From contig JAURVB010000697.1 in NCBI GenBank assembly GCA_033002965.1, forward strand, positions 62,001 to 126,000: 64,000 nt of DNA, read 5' to 3'. How positions within the stretch are numbered: position 1 is the first letter of the stretch; the number at the start of each line of letters is the position of its first letter. Below, piece by piece: positions 46,562 to 58,200 of this stretch. Below the pieces are notes generated by a model. That model was given only the letters and a program-made list of their open reading frames with translations, did no database searches and was not told where the DNA came from. Origin of the DNA: Piper betle (taxonomy: Eukaryota > Streptophyta > Magnoliopsida > Piperales > Piperaceae). The translations under genes and the position numbers were made by a program.

Positions 46562-49500
46562 TTAGCAGTTAGAAATTACAACATGCTTTTTAATAAATGA
46601 TGTCTTATATGTGATACTTACAAACTTCTTTTTCTTCTTTTTCTTCTTCTCGAGGTGAGCCAAAAGTTCCTGTTGCCGCACCAAAGCTTCCTCCAAAGCC
46701 TGCATGCAAAACACAAGATTGTTAAGATTTCAAGTTTTACTCCGTCATGATATATCTAAGACTTCAAATAGCTATAATGGAAGTTTCTTTCCATGATAAT
46801 CAATTGTTCATCAACTTAGAAAGGTGTTCATAGGGTGCATATTCATTATGCATTATTTTTACTATTACCACACATACCACATTATTGGAAGTAACTAGAC
46901 ACCACAAAAAGGAACTTTTCTCCACTTATTTTGCATGCCAATTTTCTATATTTCTTATTATATTTAGAGATGTTTGAAGGTGAGAATTACTAATTTTCCA
47001 ACCTTTCTCCATGTGTTCCCCAATCTTAAAATGGGAAAAAAGTGGGGTGAAGAAAAGAATAGTGGAAAAAATTCTCCACACTTTTTGGAGAGAAAAGTTT
47101 GAAAATTAATATATATTCACCTTAAAAAATCTCCAAATGTAGAAAGATAACTAGAGTAATTCTCCACTACAAAAATTGGCATTCTCCACACTATATTCCA
47201 AAGCTTTTGTTTTTGTACAACTTAATAAAAATACTTCACATTTAAATGTGGTGAAAAAGAATGTATCATAGGATGAAATGGTACCTTATTGGTGGCTAAA
47301 AGCTCTGCTTCCAGCATCTCAATTCTACTGACAGCAGAATTCAACTTCTCCTCCTCCTCAAAAGGCATCTCATTAGGCTTTTTGATGAAGGTGCTCAACT
47401 TCTCCTCCAAATCTCTAAGGCGATTAAGGACAGAGGAATACTCCATGGAAGAGATAGCAGGCAACTTGTTAGCGCCATTCTTAACTTTAGAATCTGCAGA
47501 ACAAACTGGATAATTGCAGGGCAACTCTGCTCCCATTAGTTTCTTGGGCATATGTCTTGACAGACGCAGAATGCCTACAATGCCCATGACAAGGGCCATA
47601 ACTCCAGAAAACATTGGGAGCTTGCCATCATCTTTGTTCTTGCTCGCATAAACTATGTCATGTATACCTGAATCAAAGAATTCTCAATTGGGTCATAGAA
47701 GGAACACGAATTCAACAATGTTAGGACTTGAATAACAAAGAGCAAACCTTTATATATGGACAATTTCTCATCCAGCAAATCTTCGTTCCAGCTTGCATCC
47801 ACCACCTTATCAACCATGGGAACATAGTCATTCCCTTCATATGAGCTATCAAAACTGCCATGGCTATTTGGAGCCTGGGCAAGAGAAAAGAGAATGGTAG
47901 AATGTGAGAACTTGCAAAACTGACCGCAGGTAAACCCCCAACTCCAATTATTTGGACGAGGATAACGGTAATTGAAGAAGAACTTGGAATTGAGCATCAA
48001 TAAGATCTATCACTTGAAGTGGACGGAAAGAACATGTAATTCTGCTCAATTCAAACCTCTTTGGGAGGAAGTGGATAAAAAAGAAAAAGAAGAAGAAGAT
48101 TATAGATGTCTACAATCACATGGCTAAGATATTTAAGAGTCATACTTCCTCACGAACTGGAGATAATTGGGGGTGCTCTATGCGATCTCGAGGAATTTTC
48201 CCCGATGCTACCTGCTTGTCATCACATTCCACAAATGCGTCACCCTTGAAAATACAAATAAAAACCTTTTAAAAAACATGGTAAGTGAGAAAGAAGCTTC
48301 AGTAATAAAAATTTCAGTAATTAAATCCAAAATCTGTTAAAAATTATACCTTGGGGTATACAATCTCATCCTCTGATATCAGCTTCTCATCAATGCCTAA
48401 AAAGAACAAGTTTTTAGCTGTACATTTGGCCTCTCCATTGTGAACTCTCTATCATAAAAATACAAAAAAAAATGTAAATATCAAGAAATGGCAATACCAT
48501 ATCTATAAATAGAAATGAAAATTTTCATTAGTTAGTACCTTCAAAATATCAGGATCATTCCAGGGACCTTTATCTGACATCAAACAACCACCATGATCTG
48601 CGCAAGTGCAAGTACCCCAAGAAACTCTGGCAATTCACTGAAATACATGAAGATGATATGTAATTGTTCTTAAGAACGCATGCTTAAGTATCTTTAGAGG
48701 AGAAAAAACATTGTAATTAATAGTGTTTTCGAATTTGCTTTGCAATGAATAAAAAATCAAATAGCAAATCCTTCACCTTGCATCAATGACCTCAAGCAGC
48801 TTGCTTTGGAACTTGTTGCCAAGCACCTGAAATTCAAGCATATTAGGTAACATGAAATGAGAATATATGATTAGGATTAGAACATTGTGATCAAGACAAG
48901 ACAGCTGACCATACATGTATCTTTGCAGTGGTTTTGGGGTCAAGGAAACTTTTTACAGTGTTCCACAACAATCTAAAGCCAGAACCAGCATTGATGATGA
49001 ACATCCGATTCAAGGTCTGTGCATAACAACATTAGATTATATGTTTAAACATCAGAAAAATATTGATTGAAAACAAAATAGGCTATCCATGCTTTATTTT
49101 CTTCCCCATGAAAGAGACCGGGATTATGGATACTGATATAGGATTATGGCAAAATGTCTCTACTGGCACCGATCCTCCTTTATCCAGACTATGGGCAATG
49201 GATGGTCATTAGCTGAGTTCAATAAGCTACGTAATGTGATTGAAAAAAATATCTTATTTTACCTCGGGATAGTTGTCACCATCGATCTTCTGTAGACGAG
49301 TAATGAGTTCCCTTGCAGACTTGTTAAAATTTTTGAGTCCCTAGGGCATGCACCACTTGACATATCAGACATTGTAATTACAAGAGAAAACAATGCAAAA
49401 AAAAACCCTTAGCTCCAATATATGTATCTTGATGATCATGGTTTTTATTCAGAGTAATATATTATGCCTGCCATCCCTTCGGCGTCCTATCTGACCCCTC

Positions 49501-51301
49501 GGAGAACCATGTTCTAATAAAATATTTTATTTATAATTTTGGTGGAACTGAATTGATCGAGTTGAACAAAATATATTTCATACGGGCTATGAATTCAGCA
49601 AAGTAACTAGTACAATATTTAAAATTTTAGTTGATGCTCGATAAGAACGAAAAAATCCGAGTACTTTAATGTAAGAGACTAGAAATAAATGCATACTATT
49701 ACATACCACGCCCTGGACATCCAGAATTGTTGTGCTCTGATTAATGTGCCGATTAGCTGCAATTGTGCAAGCAGGAAACTTGACAACAAAGGTTCTCTCA
49801 AACTCTTGGACGTGGTATTTCACGTAGCGGTCCATGGTAGTTGCTTGCAACAATTTTGCAGGATCTACCTTTCCAAGTGCCTCTATGTAAACAGGTCTCC
49901 CTTCTTTATCTACACCATGATGTCCTTGTGGATAGTATTTTCTCACTTCGTCTATTTCATTGAACTCAAAATCCTTTTTCATGGCAAGATTGAAGTTTCA
50001 AGAAAACAGTCATAGAAGATGGCGACAACTTCTTTTTTTGGGTAGTTAGTGAAAATTAATGTGAACCAAGTAATTGTCGGAATTGTATCTTTTTTTACCT
50101 CCAAAATTGAGTCAGCTTTGAAATCCTTCCTCCATTGGAGCATGTCTGACCACATCTGCTTTGTTTTCTCAATGTCAAATTTCCTAGCTCTCATAAATCT
50201 GCAGCCAAGATAATGTATATAGGTATAGAATAGCAAAGAAACTACCATTTGGTTTTGCACTTGTATACTTCCAAACTCGTATGTTGGCATGAAATGGGAA
50301 AAAATGGGAAAAAAAATTGCATGAAATAAAAAAGTCAATGGCATAAATTTTTGAAATGTTTCTTGAAATGTTTAGATTGCAGAATAATAAATAAATGACA
50401 TAAGTCAACGCTCAATTTCCTACTTTTCTAATGCTCTAAGAAATATAATTTACAAAGAAGCTCTCTCAAGGAAATTTATATCCTTCTTAACCATAAACCT
50501 CATGTGGTCCGTCCCTTCCTCAGCACATGCAAAAGCCTTTCTACACCACCAAACTGCCCTCTTATCAAAAAAATTATAGCATTTTTCAAATTTTCACGCC
50601 AATCCCAAATACTTAAAAATTATAAAAAAAACCCTACATTTTATGTATCTTGTCCCAGCCAAACACACCAAGTATTTATGCGGTGTGGTAATTTTAATTT
50701 TAATTTTATTTGAAATCATGCATGTTCATTTACATAGTCGATGTCAGGACCATCAATAGATCAACTATATATATGTGAACATAAAATTATACAAACCTGA
50801 GCATTGTATGGTAATCATCATGCTTGGCCGGAAGTAATTCTTCCAAGATTAGTGCCTGGCGAAAAGCATCAACAGCCTGAAGTTCCTCATCATCATAAAC
50901 TTCCTCAATGCTCGATACCGACATAACTCGGCTGCTTCTCCTTCCCTTCTTTGTGAAAGAATTCCTAAACCTAGTGGAGGCACTGATAGCCTTCTTCTTG
51001 AGAGATGCCATCTTGGTTTTCCTTTCATCCTCGGACGTGTACGCATCGTGATGACCGGTCGGATCAAGAGCTTTCGAAAGAGCAAATACAAGAAATCAAA
51101 GTTTGGCAATTAAGTTCCTTGTGCAATCAGATTATCAGAATTGAAATGAATTGCAAACAAATACGATATGAACATCTTTGATATTCAAAATTTTGTCACG
51201 GCTTTGTGTCCAAGTGCTTTGTCACGGGACAGCAGTGGCAAATCTATGACTAGTGTTGCATACTCACTAGGTCTGGCGGATCGCTCTAGCGGTCCTGACA
51301 T
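46562..51301 (-). CDS. SFH: Sec14-nodulin (SFH) phosphatidylinositol transfer protein, with apparent frameshift
   Basis: I read thirteen coding exons: 51268-51301, 50797-51070, 50099-50198, 49707-49973, 49263-49340, 48915-49016, 48777-48826, 48539-48637, 48350-48396, 48146-48244, 47748-47874, 47285-47667 and 46562-46699. The protein starts [11 protein letters not shown], then has a basic stretch, the CRAL-TRIO N region ([20 protein letters not shown]), the Sec14 lipid-binding fold ([46 protein letters not shown]) and a nodulin-like tail ([14 protein letters not shown]). A coiled coil and a run of eight Lys close it. The family exchanges PtdIns and PtdCho to feed phosphoinositide signalling at membranes, and the Lys run binds phosphoinositide. 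In exon 8 the expected five Gs are four at about 48613-48616, shifting frame after PEFLG. The exon 8-9 phase also fails to join in my model. Either the copy is dying or the read has errors. The last exon may be spliced differently. Confidence 0.8.
49095..49220. repeat. Dispersed repeat, copy 3 (partial)
   Basis: The part cctttatccagactatgggc followed by agctgagttcaataag resembles the end of copies 1 and 2. It lies in an SFH intron and is more decayed. Confidence 0.3.
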
Positions 51302-51500
51302 GCTGTTGATTAAATTTGAGCCTGAATGATCCAAAAACACAACGGATTCAAATGAGAATTCATAAAATATACTAGCTAGCATTATTTCAAGATTGACAAC
51401 AAAACTAAGGACCATCAATATAATGTTCATGTAAGGTTGTTGAAAGGAATATAATTGTGTTATATTCAATATATGTAGATGATCTAAATCACCTGAAATG

Positions 51501-51526
51501 TATATATATATATATATATATATATA
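51501..51526. repeat. (TA)n microsatellite in the SFH 5' region
   Basis: Uninterrupted TA run about 200 bases before the SFH start codon, inside what is probably an intron of the leader. Confidence 0.85.
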
Positions 51527-51879
51527 GCTGTTCATAAGATCCCTCAATGTCAAGAAATATTCAAATGTCATAGGATCACAATGTTGGAAAGTAGATCTAA
51601 CATATACCCGGCTCCATTTTGGGGCACCGAATGAAACATTGTATGTGAATCACATTGATCAGTACCCCTAATGGAACACTGAACAAACAACCTAAAACTA
51701 TCAAGAAAGCTAATGCAGGAAGATTAAAACCAAAGCTGTCGATCCATATCTCATACCGTTCAACACAAATCTGCAAACAATTCATACCCAGAAAAATTTT
51801 TCCCGAAACGAAAAATTTAAAAACAAGTTCATGAGAAATGCAGCACCCAGACAAAAAAAGAGAAAGAAGAAGAATCCTA

Positions 51880-52060
51880 CCTCCAAGAAGAGGAGGAGGA
51901 GGAAGGGGGAAGAGAGGGGGAAAATGTGAGGAAGAGGGAAATGGAGGTCAGGGAGGGGGATGGAGAAGAACCATTAAAGCTCCGAATAATGCTCTGAGAT
52001 AGAGGGAGGCACGTCCGGTTGGGAGGCAAAGTAGGAGCTCCATTTTGACGAGGTCGCCAT
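51880..52060 (-). other. Probable 5' leader exon of the SFH gene
   Basis: On the minus strand this is CT-rich and ends TTGGAG followed by GTAGG, a splice donor. It begins about 25 bases after a TATA box. It carries short upstream open frames starting near 52068 and 52043 that could affect translation. The link to the SFH gene at 51301 is inferred from position, strand and the donor. Confidence 0.5.
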
Positions 52061-52078
52061 ATTGCCAATAATCTTCTG

Positions 52079-52092
52079 ATTATATATATACG
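52079..52092 (-). promoter_or_regulatory. TATA box of the SFH gene (candidate)
   Basis: The minus strand reads CGTATATATATAATC, placed about 25-30 bases before the CT-rich leader exon. Another (TA)n run lies at 52113-52131. Confidence 0.45.
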
Positions 52093-52129
52093 AGGTCTAT
52101 ACGTCTACCTCATGTATATATATATATAT

Positions 52130-52655
52130 ATACAGATTGGCTTAATCTGAACTTTGCAACGAAATACAACGATCATGATTAACATTTTTACGTTAAATGG
52201 ATGAATTCGCTTCCTTCGATTTTATTTAGTCCTGCCTTACCAGTAGTCACCGGGCAGCGAGCGCTTCTCCAGTGGCTCCCATGCCGTCCGGCACAGCATC
52301 ATCCCTCACAGCTCCCTGATCTACTTTCTCCACGGCTCGTTCTTATTCATTGGATCTCAGCAACGCAACGCAGCGGCACCGAAATTGACCCGTTGGCTGC
52401 ATGATGGTGAGCACCGAAATTGATCCGAGCAATGCATTGCTCCTGAGGCGAGGGCCGAAAAGGAATGCTGGCACTAGAACCAGGAAAATCAATGCAAAGG
52501 ATGTGCAGTCGGGGTTGAACATGAAGATTTGTGGTTTTGGGGAGTAGTCGCGATCAAGTTTGGTGACGAATATATAGCCGACCGGTAAAATCCAACGGCT
52601 ATAATGAAAGAAAAGAGGAGAATAACACAGGAAATCCCTCTTCCCTTCCCTGCTA
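52130..52655. other. Transposon-like intergenic sequence
   Basis: No gene is seen. The phrase gcaccgaaattgaYcc occurs twice, 35 bases apart, at about 52377 and 52412. A ccaacggctata word at about 52592 is common in plant transposon and LTR promoters. It probably belongs with the GC-rich element on the right. Confidence 0.35.
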
Positions 52656-52659
52656 GTGT

Positions 52660-53255
52660 AAAGCTGCATTTGGCAGCCCACGCAGCGCATTTAATCTAGG
52701 CCGCTAGAATTCGATTTCGATCCAACAACCCGATACACCCTCCCACCCCCATGTCTACAAGCCTGTTTGCTTGCCTAACCCCCCTCACCCCGCCCAATCG
52801 ACCCGCCCAACCGCCCACCCGCCCCCTCCCCCACGCCATGCCCTCCGCCGCCGCGGCCCCAAGCTGCCACGGCCCTTTGACCGACCTAAGCCGTGGCCCC
52901 TTTGCCATGGCCCCCCTGCCCGCTGCGCGCTCCCACCCGACCCCAAGTCACTACCCACCCCACCGCCGTCGCGCCCCCGTCGTGGGCGGGACCGCAATGG
53001 CTGGTGGTCGCAGGGAGCCACGGCGGCTCGAGGCGGGTGGGGGACCGTGGCAGGTGGCGGCATGAGGGCCGTGGCGAGGGGTGGTGGGACGGGTGGGCGA
53101 GCGGGTAGTCAAACGGGTAGGTTGTGGGTGGGTGGGCAAGCGGATAGGCTGGCGAACCCAGGGGTGAGAGGGTGTGTCTGGGCCGCTAGATGAAAATCCA
53201 ATGACCCCAATTATATGCATTGCATGCGTTGCTAAATGCTGGCAGCGCATGCCAT
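52660..53255. mobile_element. GC-rich inverted-repeat element (Mutator-like or related)
   Basis: The ends are inverted: gctgcatttggcagcccacg with ggccgctag on the left, and gctgccagcatttagcaacg with ctagcggcc when the right side is read on the minus strand. Inside, both ends carry GC-rich inverted stretches (caccctcccaccccc and the reverse of gtgagagggtgtg). The middle is about 400 bases of very GC-rich, low-complexity Pro/Arg/Gly-coding DNA, open in four frames. None of these frames looks like a real protein. The design matches the GC-rich element at 25.9-26.7 kb, but no target duplication could be fixed. Confidence 0.45.
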
Positions 53256-53259
53256 CATT

Positions 53260-55243
53260 TTGGTATATATACATATATCAAAGAAGCAATAAGATGAGCT
53301 CACCGCTCCTATAAGTAACATGAGCCAAAACGATATGAGCCATCTGATTAAAAGGAACAGTCCAGATTAAATCATGTAAAAGGAAAAGAAAAAACTCTTC
53401 TCTCCCAACCTCGTAGCTGGGGCCGGATCCATTCAGGTCCGCCTGCAATAGGCCTAATATAGCTGGCACGGCTAGTCTAGGTCAGCGTGGGGGACAGATC
53501 TGGCCTTGGTTGGCCTAATCGACCAAAAATAAATAAAAAACAAATGGAACAAGCTCTCGTCAGCCAATCCGTTGATCGGATCCAACCGCCAAGGATGGCC
53601 CGTTCGATTTTTTTAGTTGAAACCGATTGTTGCTGTAGGCACATCTAGCTAGGGGTGGCCAGATTTGGCCACCAATGATGGCTAGTTCTATTTTTTAAAA
53701 AAATTTTCTTTCAAAACCGTCCGTTGCCGGCGGCCAAATCCAGCCAACCGCAACTGGATCTGGCCGCCCCTAGCAGAGACTAGCTACAGTGGCCAGACCA
53801 AGCCCACCGCAGCTGGACCTAATTGAGGGCAATGAGATCCAGCCGTGGGGACGAGGTCAAGGGAGAGGAATTTTTTTTTTTTTACATAATCTAATCTAGG
53901 CCGTACTTTTACGTTGTGGGCCATTGATCATGATCGCGCTTCTTGTATGTCAGCTATTCTTTATGTCAACTAAATTTAAATTATCTTTTCAAAAGCTGAT
54001 GTATTTCTTTTTTAAAACAACAAAGCTGATGTATTTCAAAGGATATTTGAAAATCATCGTATGTCATACAGTATATTTAAATATAGTATTTACTACAACT
54101 ATATGTAGAGGATTTAGCACTAATAATTTGGCACTAAATAGACAAGTTCACATTTATTTACCAGTTTTTATACTCTTTGGCAATTGATGGAATGCAGTAG
54201 ACAACAATAAGGTTTCTTTTCTTGCACTTAAAACGACGACAAATGGTTTTTCTTTCTTCAGCCAGGTGAAAAGATTAGTTGCGTGAAAGATTGCAAATAA
54301 TTTTGTGACAGCGATTGAGCCTTAGGTATTTGCTATTTTATTCCGATTGTTTATTTATATTCCGACGTGTGCAAGTAGTATATTACACAAGTAATATCTA
54401 AATTAGGTTGATAGTGATGTTTATGAATCAAAACTGTTACATAACTGTTACCATTTTCTATCATACAAAGCTAACTAAATAATATATCATACTCGCATCC
54501 AGCTAGAGAGCCTTAAAAAGAACTAGTAAGAGTTGCTTGCAAGTTCAAATGTGAATACAAGATAAAGCTGCTACAATAGACCCTTTGTGCATCGCCCTGC
54601 TTTATATTTACATCGGCCGATAAAAGCTAGATATTCAAAATGACATTTTCTTTACACCTTAAAAATCTGAGAAAAAATGTTAGCAAGATGAATTGGTTTA
54701 GTTTTACAGACAGTAGCGGAATTATACCCTTTCTTAAGATTAAGAAAAAATGTCATTTCATAATATTTCCAGTAATTCTCTTCCAGAGTATCTGCGCTTT
54801 ATTCATAATGGCAAAAGAACAAACAAAAAATACTGGTTATGTTGTACTTCTACTGTTTTAAAGGAATGTCACTATTTACAAATCAATGAGAATTTACTCG
54901 TAACCATGTTCAGAAACTATTTTCAATAAGGAAGCTACACTTTCAGTTGAAGTAAAAACAAAAACAAAAACAAGTTAATCACAATTTACAAACAAAAGAA
55001 AAATGAAATGTGGTAAAATTGGCCTCCAAAAGGATTAGTTTCACGAGTGAATACATCTCTGTGGCTCGATTGATCTCCCGGCACATCATGCTCCGGATCA
55101 ATGGAGGCCATAGAGGAGCATCTTTATAACAATGATGAGACGGTCCACCTCCTTTGCATTCTTAAGGACCTGCTCTCCGTATCGTAGAGAAGCCCATCAT
55201 GTTAAAAACTTGATTTACCCTTCTCATGAATCATGGTTTTGCG
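53260..55243. other. Intergenic; GC-rich repeats, then AT-rich sequence
   Basis: From 53480 to 53870 the words gatctggcc, agctggacc and ccggccaaatc recur irregularly, as in decayed repeat DNA. From 53890 to about 54890 the sequence is AT-rich. The last 350 bases probably hold the 3' untranslated region and terminator of the KEA gene. No other gene is recognised. Confidence 0.4.
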
Positions 55244-58200
55244 TTATGAATCATGAGAGCCTTGGACCATCAAAGCAATACGCTTAGCACTGTCTGAACG
55301 CAGACTATCACCTTTAAACCCCATCTGGAAGTTAAACATACAGTTTGAAGACCTTAATCTCTTATTGAATCAAAAGAAGAATGACGAGTAACATTTAAAG
55401 TACCAAATTATAAATTATGCAATAAGGAAAGGAAGAGGCTTCAACAAATTGCTGAACAAACCATAACAATAAATGTAGTTTCAATAGAATTTTATCAGAT
55501 TAATTACCTCTGTTGGACTGCCTTCTGGGGGGAACCAACGTAGCAGCACTCCTAGGTGAATGACTGCGGGAATTAGCTTAAAAAGCAGTGGGGTAGTCAC
55601 CTACATAATACTCCATATAATTAATCGCTAAAAAGGAATAACTATGTAAAGGTGGAAGCTAACTAGTATGCTATTATAAGTTACTACACAATAATGAAGG
55701 TAAAACTCATCATAATGCACAACGTCCCCTACAACTTGCCACATTTTTCTAATTAATTAAAGTTTTACCTTTACCAATTCCAAATACAAGTATTACAAAT
55801 CATAATGTGAAATCTAATTTAACTACAATTAGACTTTATAAGATATAATACTTCATATCAATAAAAAATAATATGCCCAATGGTATTGAATAGTCTGCTT
55901 CAACTGGATTTATGTTACAATAAGTTATACTACTAATATTGACAAATATAACTCTCTTATTCAAGTATATATTTGCAAAAAATATATGAGAAATATAATT
56001 CAACTACTGATCTACCTATTTTAAATGAGAGTTATATTTCAAAATCAATCATATTGTAAGTTGATTTAGATTTTCATAGCAAGTAGAAAATATTTAGATC
56101 ATATATATGAATCTTGATATAATTTTTAAAGCTAAAATTTAATATTAGGAAACAATCTCAACTCAAAATAAACAGCCCACTTTGAATGAGACGTCTAAAT
56201 CAAACATGACTAATAGCATTAAATAGATCTCAAATTTAAATAGGATTAAATTTTAAACAATATTATAAAAAACCTAAAACTTAGCACTGTTGCATACAAC
56301 TAATTTATCCCTTTTTATGTATGCATATCCTTAAGAAACCAAAACAAATAAAATTTTCCATCAAAATGTTATTCATATTTGGTCAAATACCTAGACTCAT
56401 GTTATGATGCAAATGGAATATGCTTCCCTTTCATTAAAGCTAGTTTTCTTCATGTGACTTTTTCCACTCAACTAACTCTCTACTTCAGTCCAAGATAGGG
56501 CTGAGCACGGTTTGGTTAACCAACCGAACTAAACCATTTTGGAAGTTTGGTTCAATGCTACTTCGGTTTGGTTTGTGGCTAAGGTTGAAACCGAAAGCCA
56601 ACCGAACTTAGTTCAGTTGGTTTTCGGTCGGAACAAATCAAACCAAACAAACCAATACATAAAGAGAATTCCATTTGCATCACTTTCTCTACTTTCTTTT
56701 CTTTTAAGTAATGCCTACATGTCTTAGTGATCATGATATATAACAAAAATTTATAAGATCGTCATTTTAATTCAATCCATTAAAGATTCTTTGTCTATGT
56801 ATGTAGAAGAGGAAGCTTTATACATTATCTATTATGCATCTACAATACAATGTCCCCGATCGAACTTTAATCATGTAATCTTTTGTGAAAAAAACATATC
56901 TTCAATTCATAAATAAGATTTAAGAATAACTAGAGTAAACACTAAAAATGAACACTCAATAATAAGGAGCACCATTTATCATTTTGGTTAGTTTGGTTAG
57001 AGTATGGTTAAAACTAAACCAAACCAAATTAGATCGGTTTGGTTATCAATTGTAATTTGGTTTCTGTTTGGTCAACCAAACAAACCTCACTCTGGTTAAT
57101 TGGGTGTGCGGTTCAGTTCGGTTTTAACCAAACCAACCAAATGATAAGCCCTAGTTCAGACCAAGACAAAAATTGACAGACTACATTAGAATGGAAATAC
57201 TTACAAGACTAAGCGCAGTTGTGCCAAGTAGCAGCAAGTAAAGTTTACCCTACACAAAGTAGAAAAGAAAGATCAATAAAATATAAAACATAAACAAAAC
57301 ATGCACTCTCTTACATAATAGTGAAGGAGCTTGAGCAGCTTATTACTTTTGCCGTATCAGTGAAAAGTATGTGCTTGACCCCGAGAAATTTGACATTTAA
57401 AGTACATCATGACAGGAATTTCACACAAGATTATCTGATTAAATAAAAGACGAAAATGGGATGTACAATATAAGAATGTCTTCCAGCATAGGCATAGACT
57501 CAACTACTAAATTAAAATTGGCAAACATTCATCTAGAGTACTATAACATATGGATCCCATTCTCCTCAAAAAGGTGCATCAAAGAAAAGATGAAAGACAA
57601 TCAATAGTGTAAAATAATAACTATCCCTGCTATTCGCCTTTCAACATGCAGGACCACTGACAAACACACAAAACTTGCTCCTAAGGTCCCCATGCTCATA
57701 GGTTATCACAGGCAACCTTCAATAAATTTGAGAAACAAACTCAGCATTCTTACCTTTAATAGGATGCTACCAGAAAAACTAACGGGTGCCAACAGAGGCC
57801 ATCTGAATAAGGAGGGTATAATATGTAGAAAAATGAGAATGAAAGTATTGACCTCTATTGTTATTTATTTGTGTTGTACTTGTTTATTCATGTTATGTTT
57901 ATCTAGTCCTATTGTACAGGCATTGTTAAGAGTTGAAATATGTACGGGACAAGATCACATCTCCAACCTTAAAATCCTGTATTTAGTTTACCTACTTTTG
58001 TGCTTTATAAAGAAGAAACAAGTGACAGTGAACTCACAACAATTGAGTCACCTTTCTATATCTAATGATGGATAATCCTTCCTACGATTATATTTCCTAG
58101 TTATATTAGAAGTGCCGCCAAGCCTCTCTATACAAGGTTGACTTCAGCCAAGTCACAATTGCTGTTTGGGATTTGTTTTTCTGCAGTTTCGATCCAAGCC

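Noticed and set aside
52751..53274. Five overlapping open frames on both strands near 53 kb
   Set aside because: Frames stay open because the sequence is GC-rich and repetitive; the products are low-complexity Pro/Arg/Gly.
57692..58075. 127-codon plus-strand frame with hydrophobic stretches
   Set aside because: No homology recognised and no splice or promoter context; AT-rich intron sequence can give such frames.
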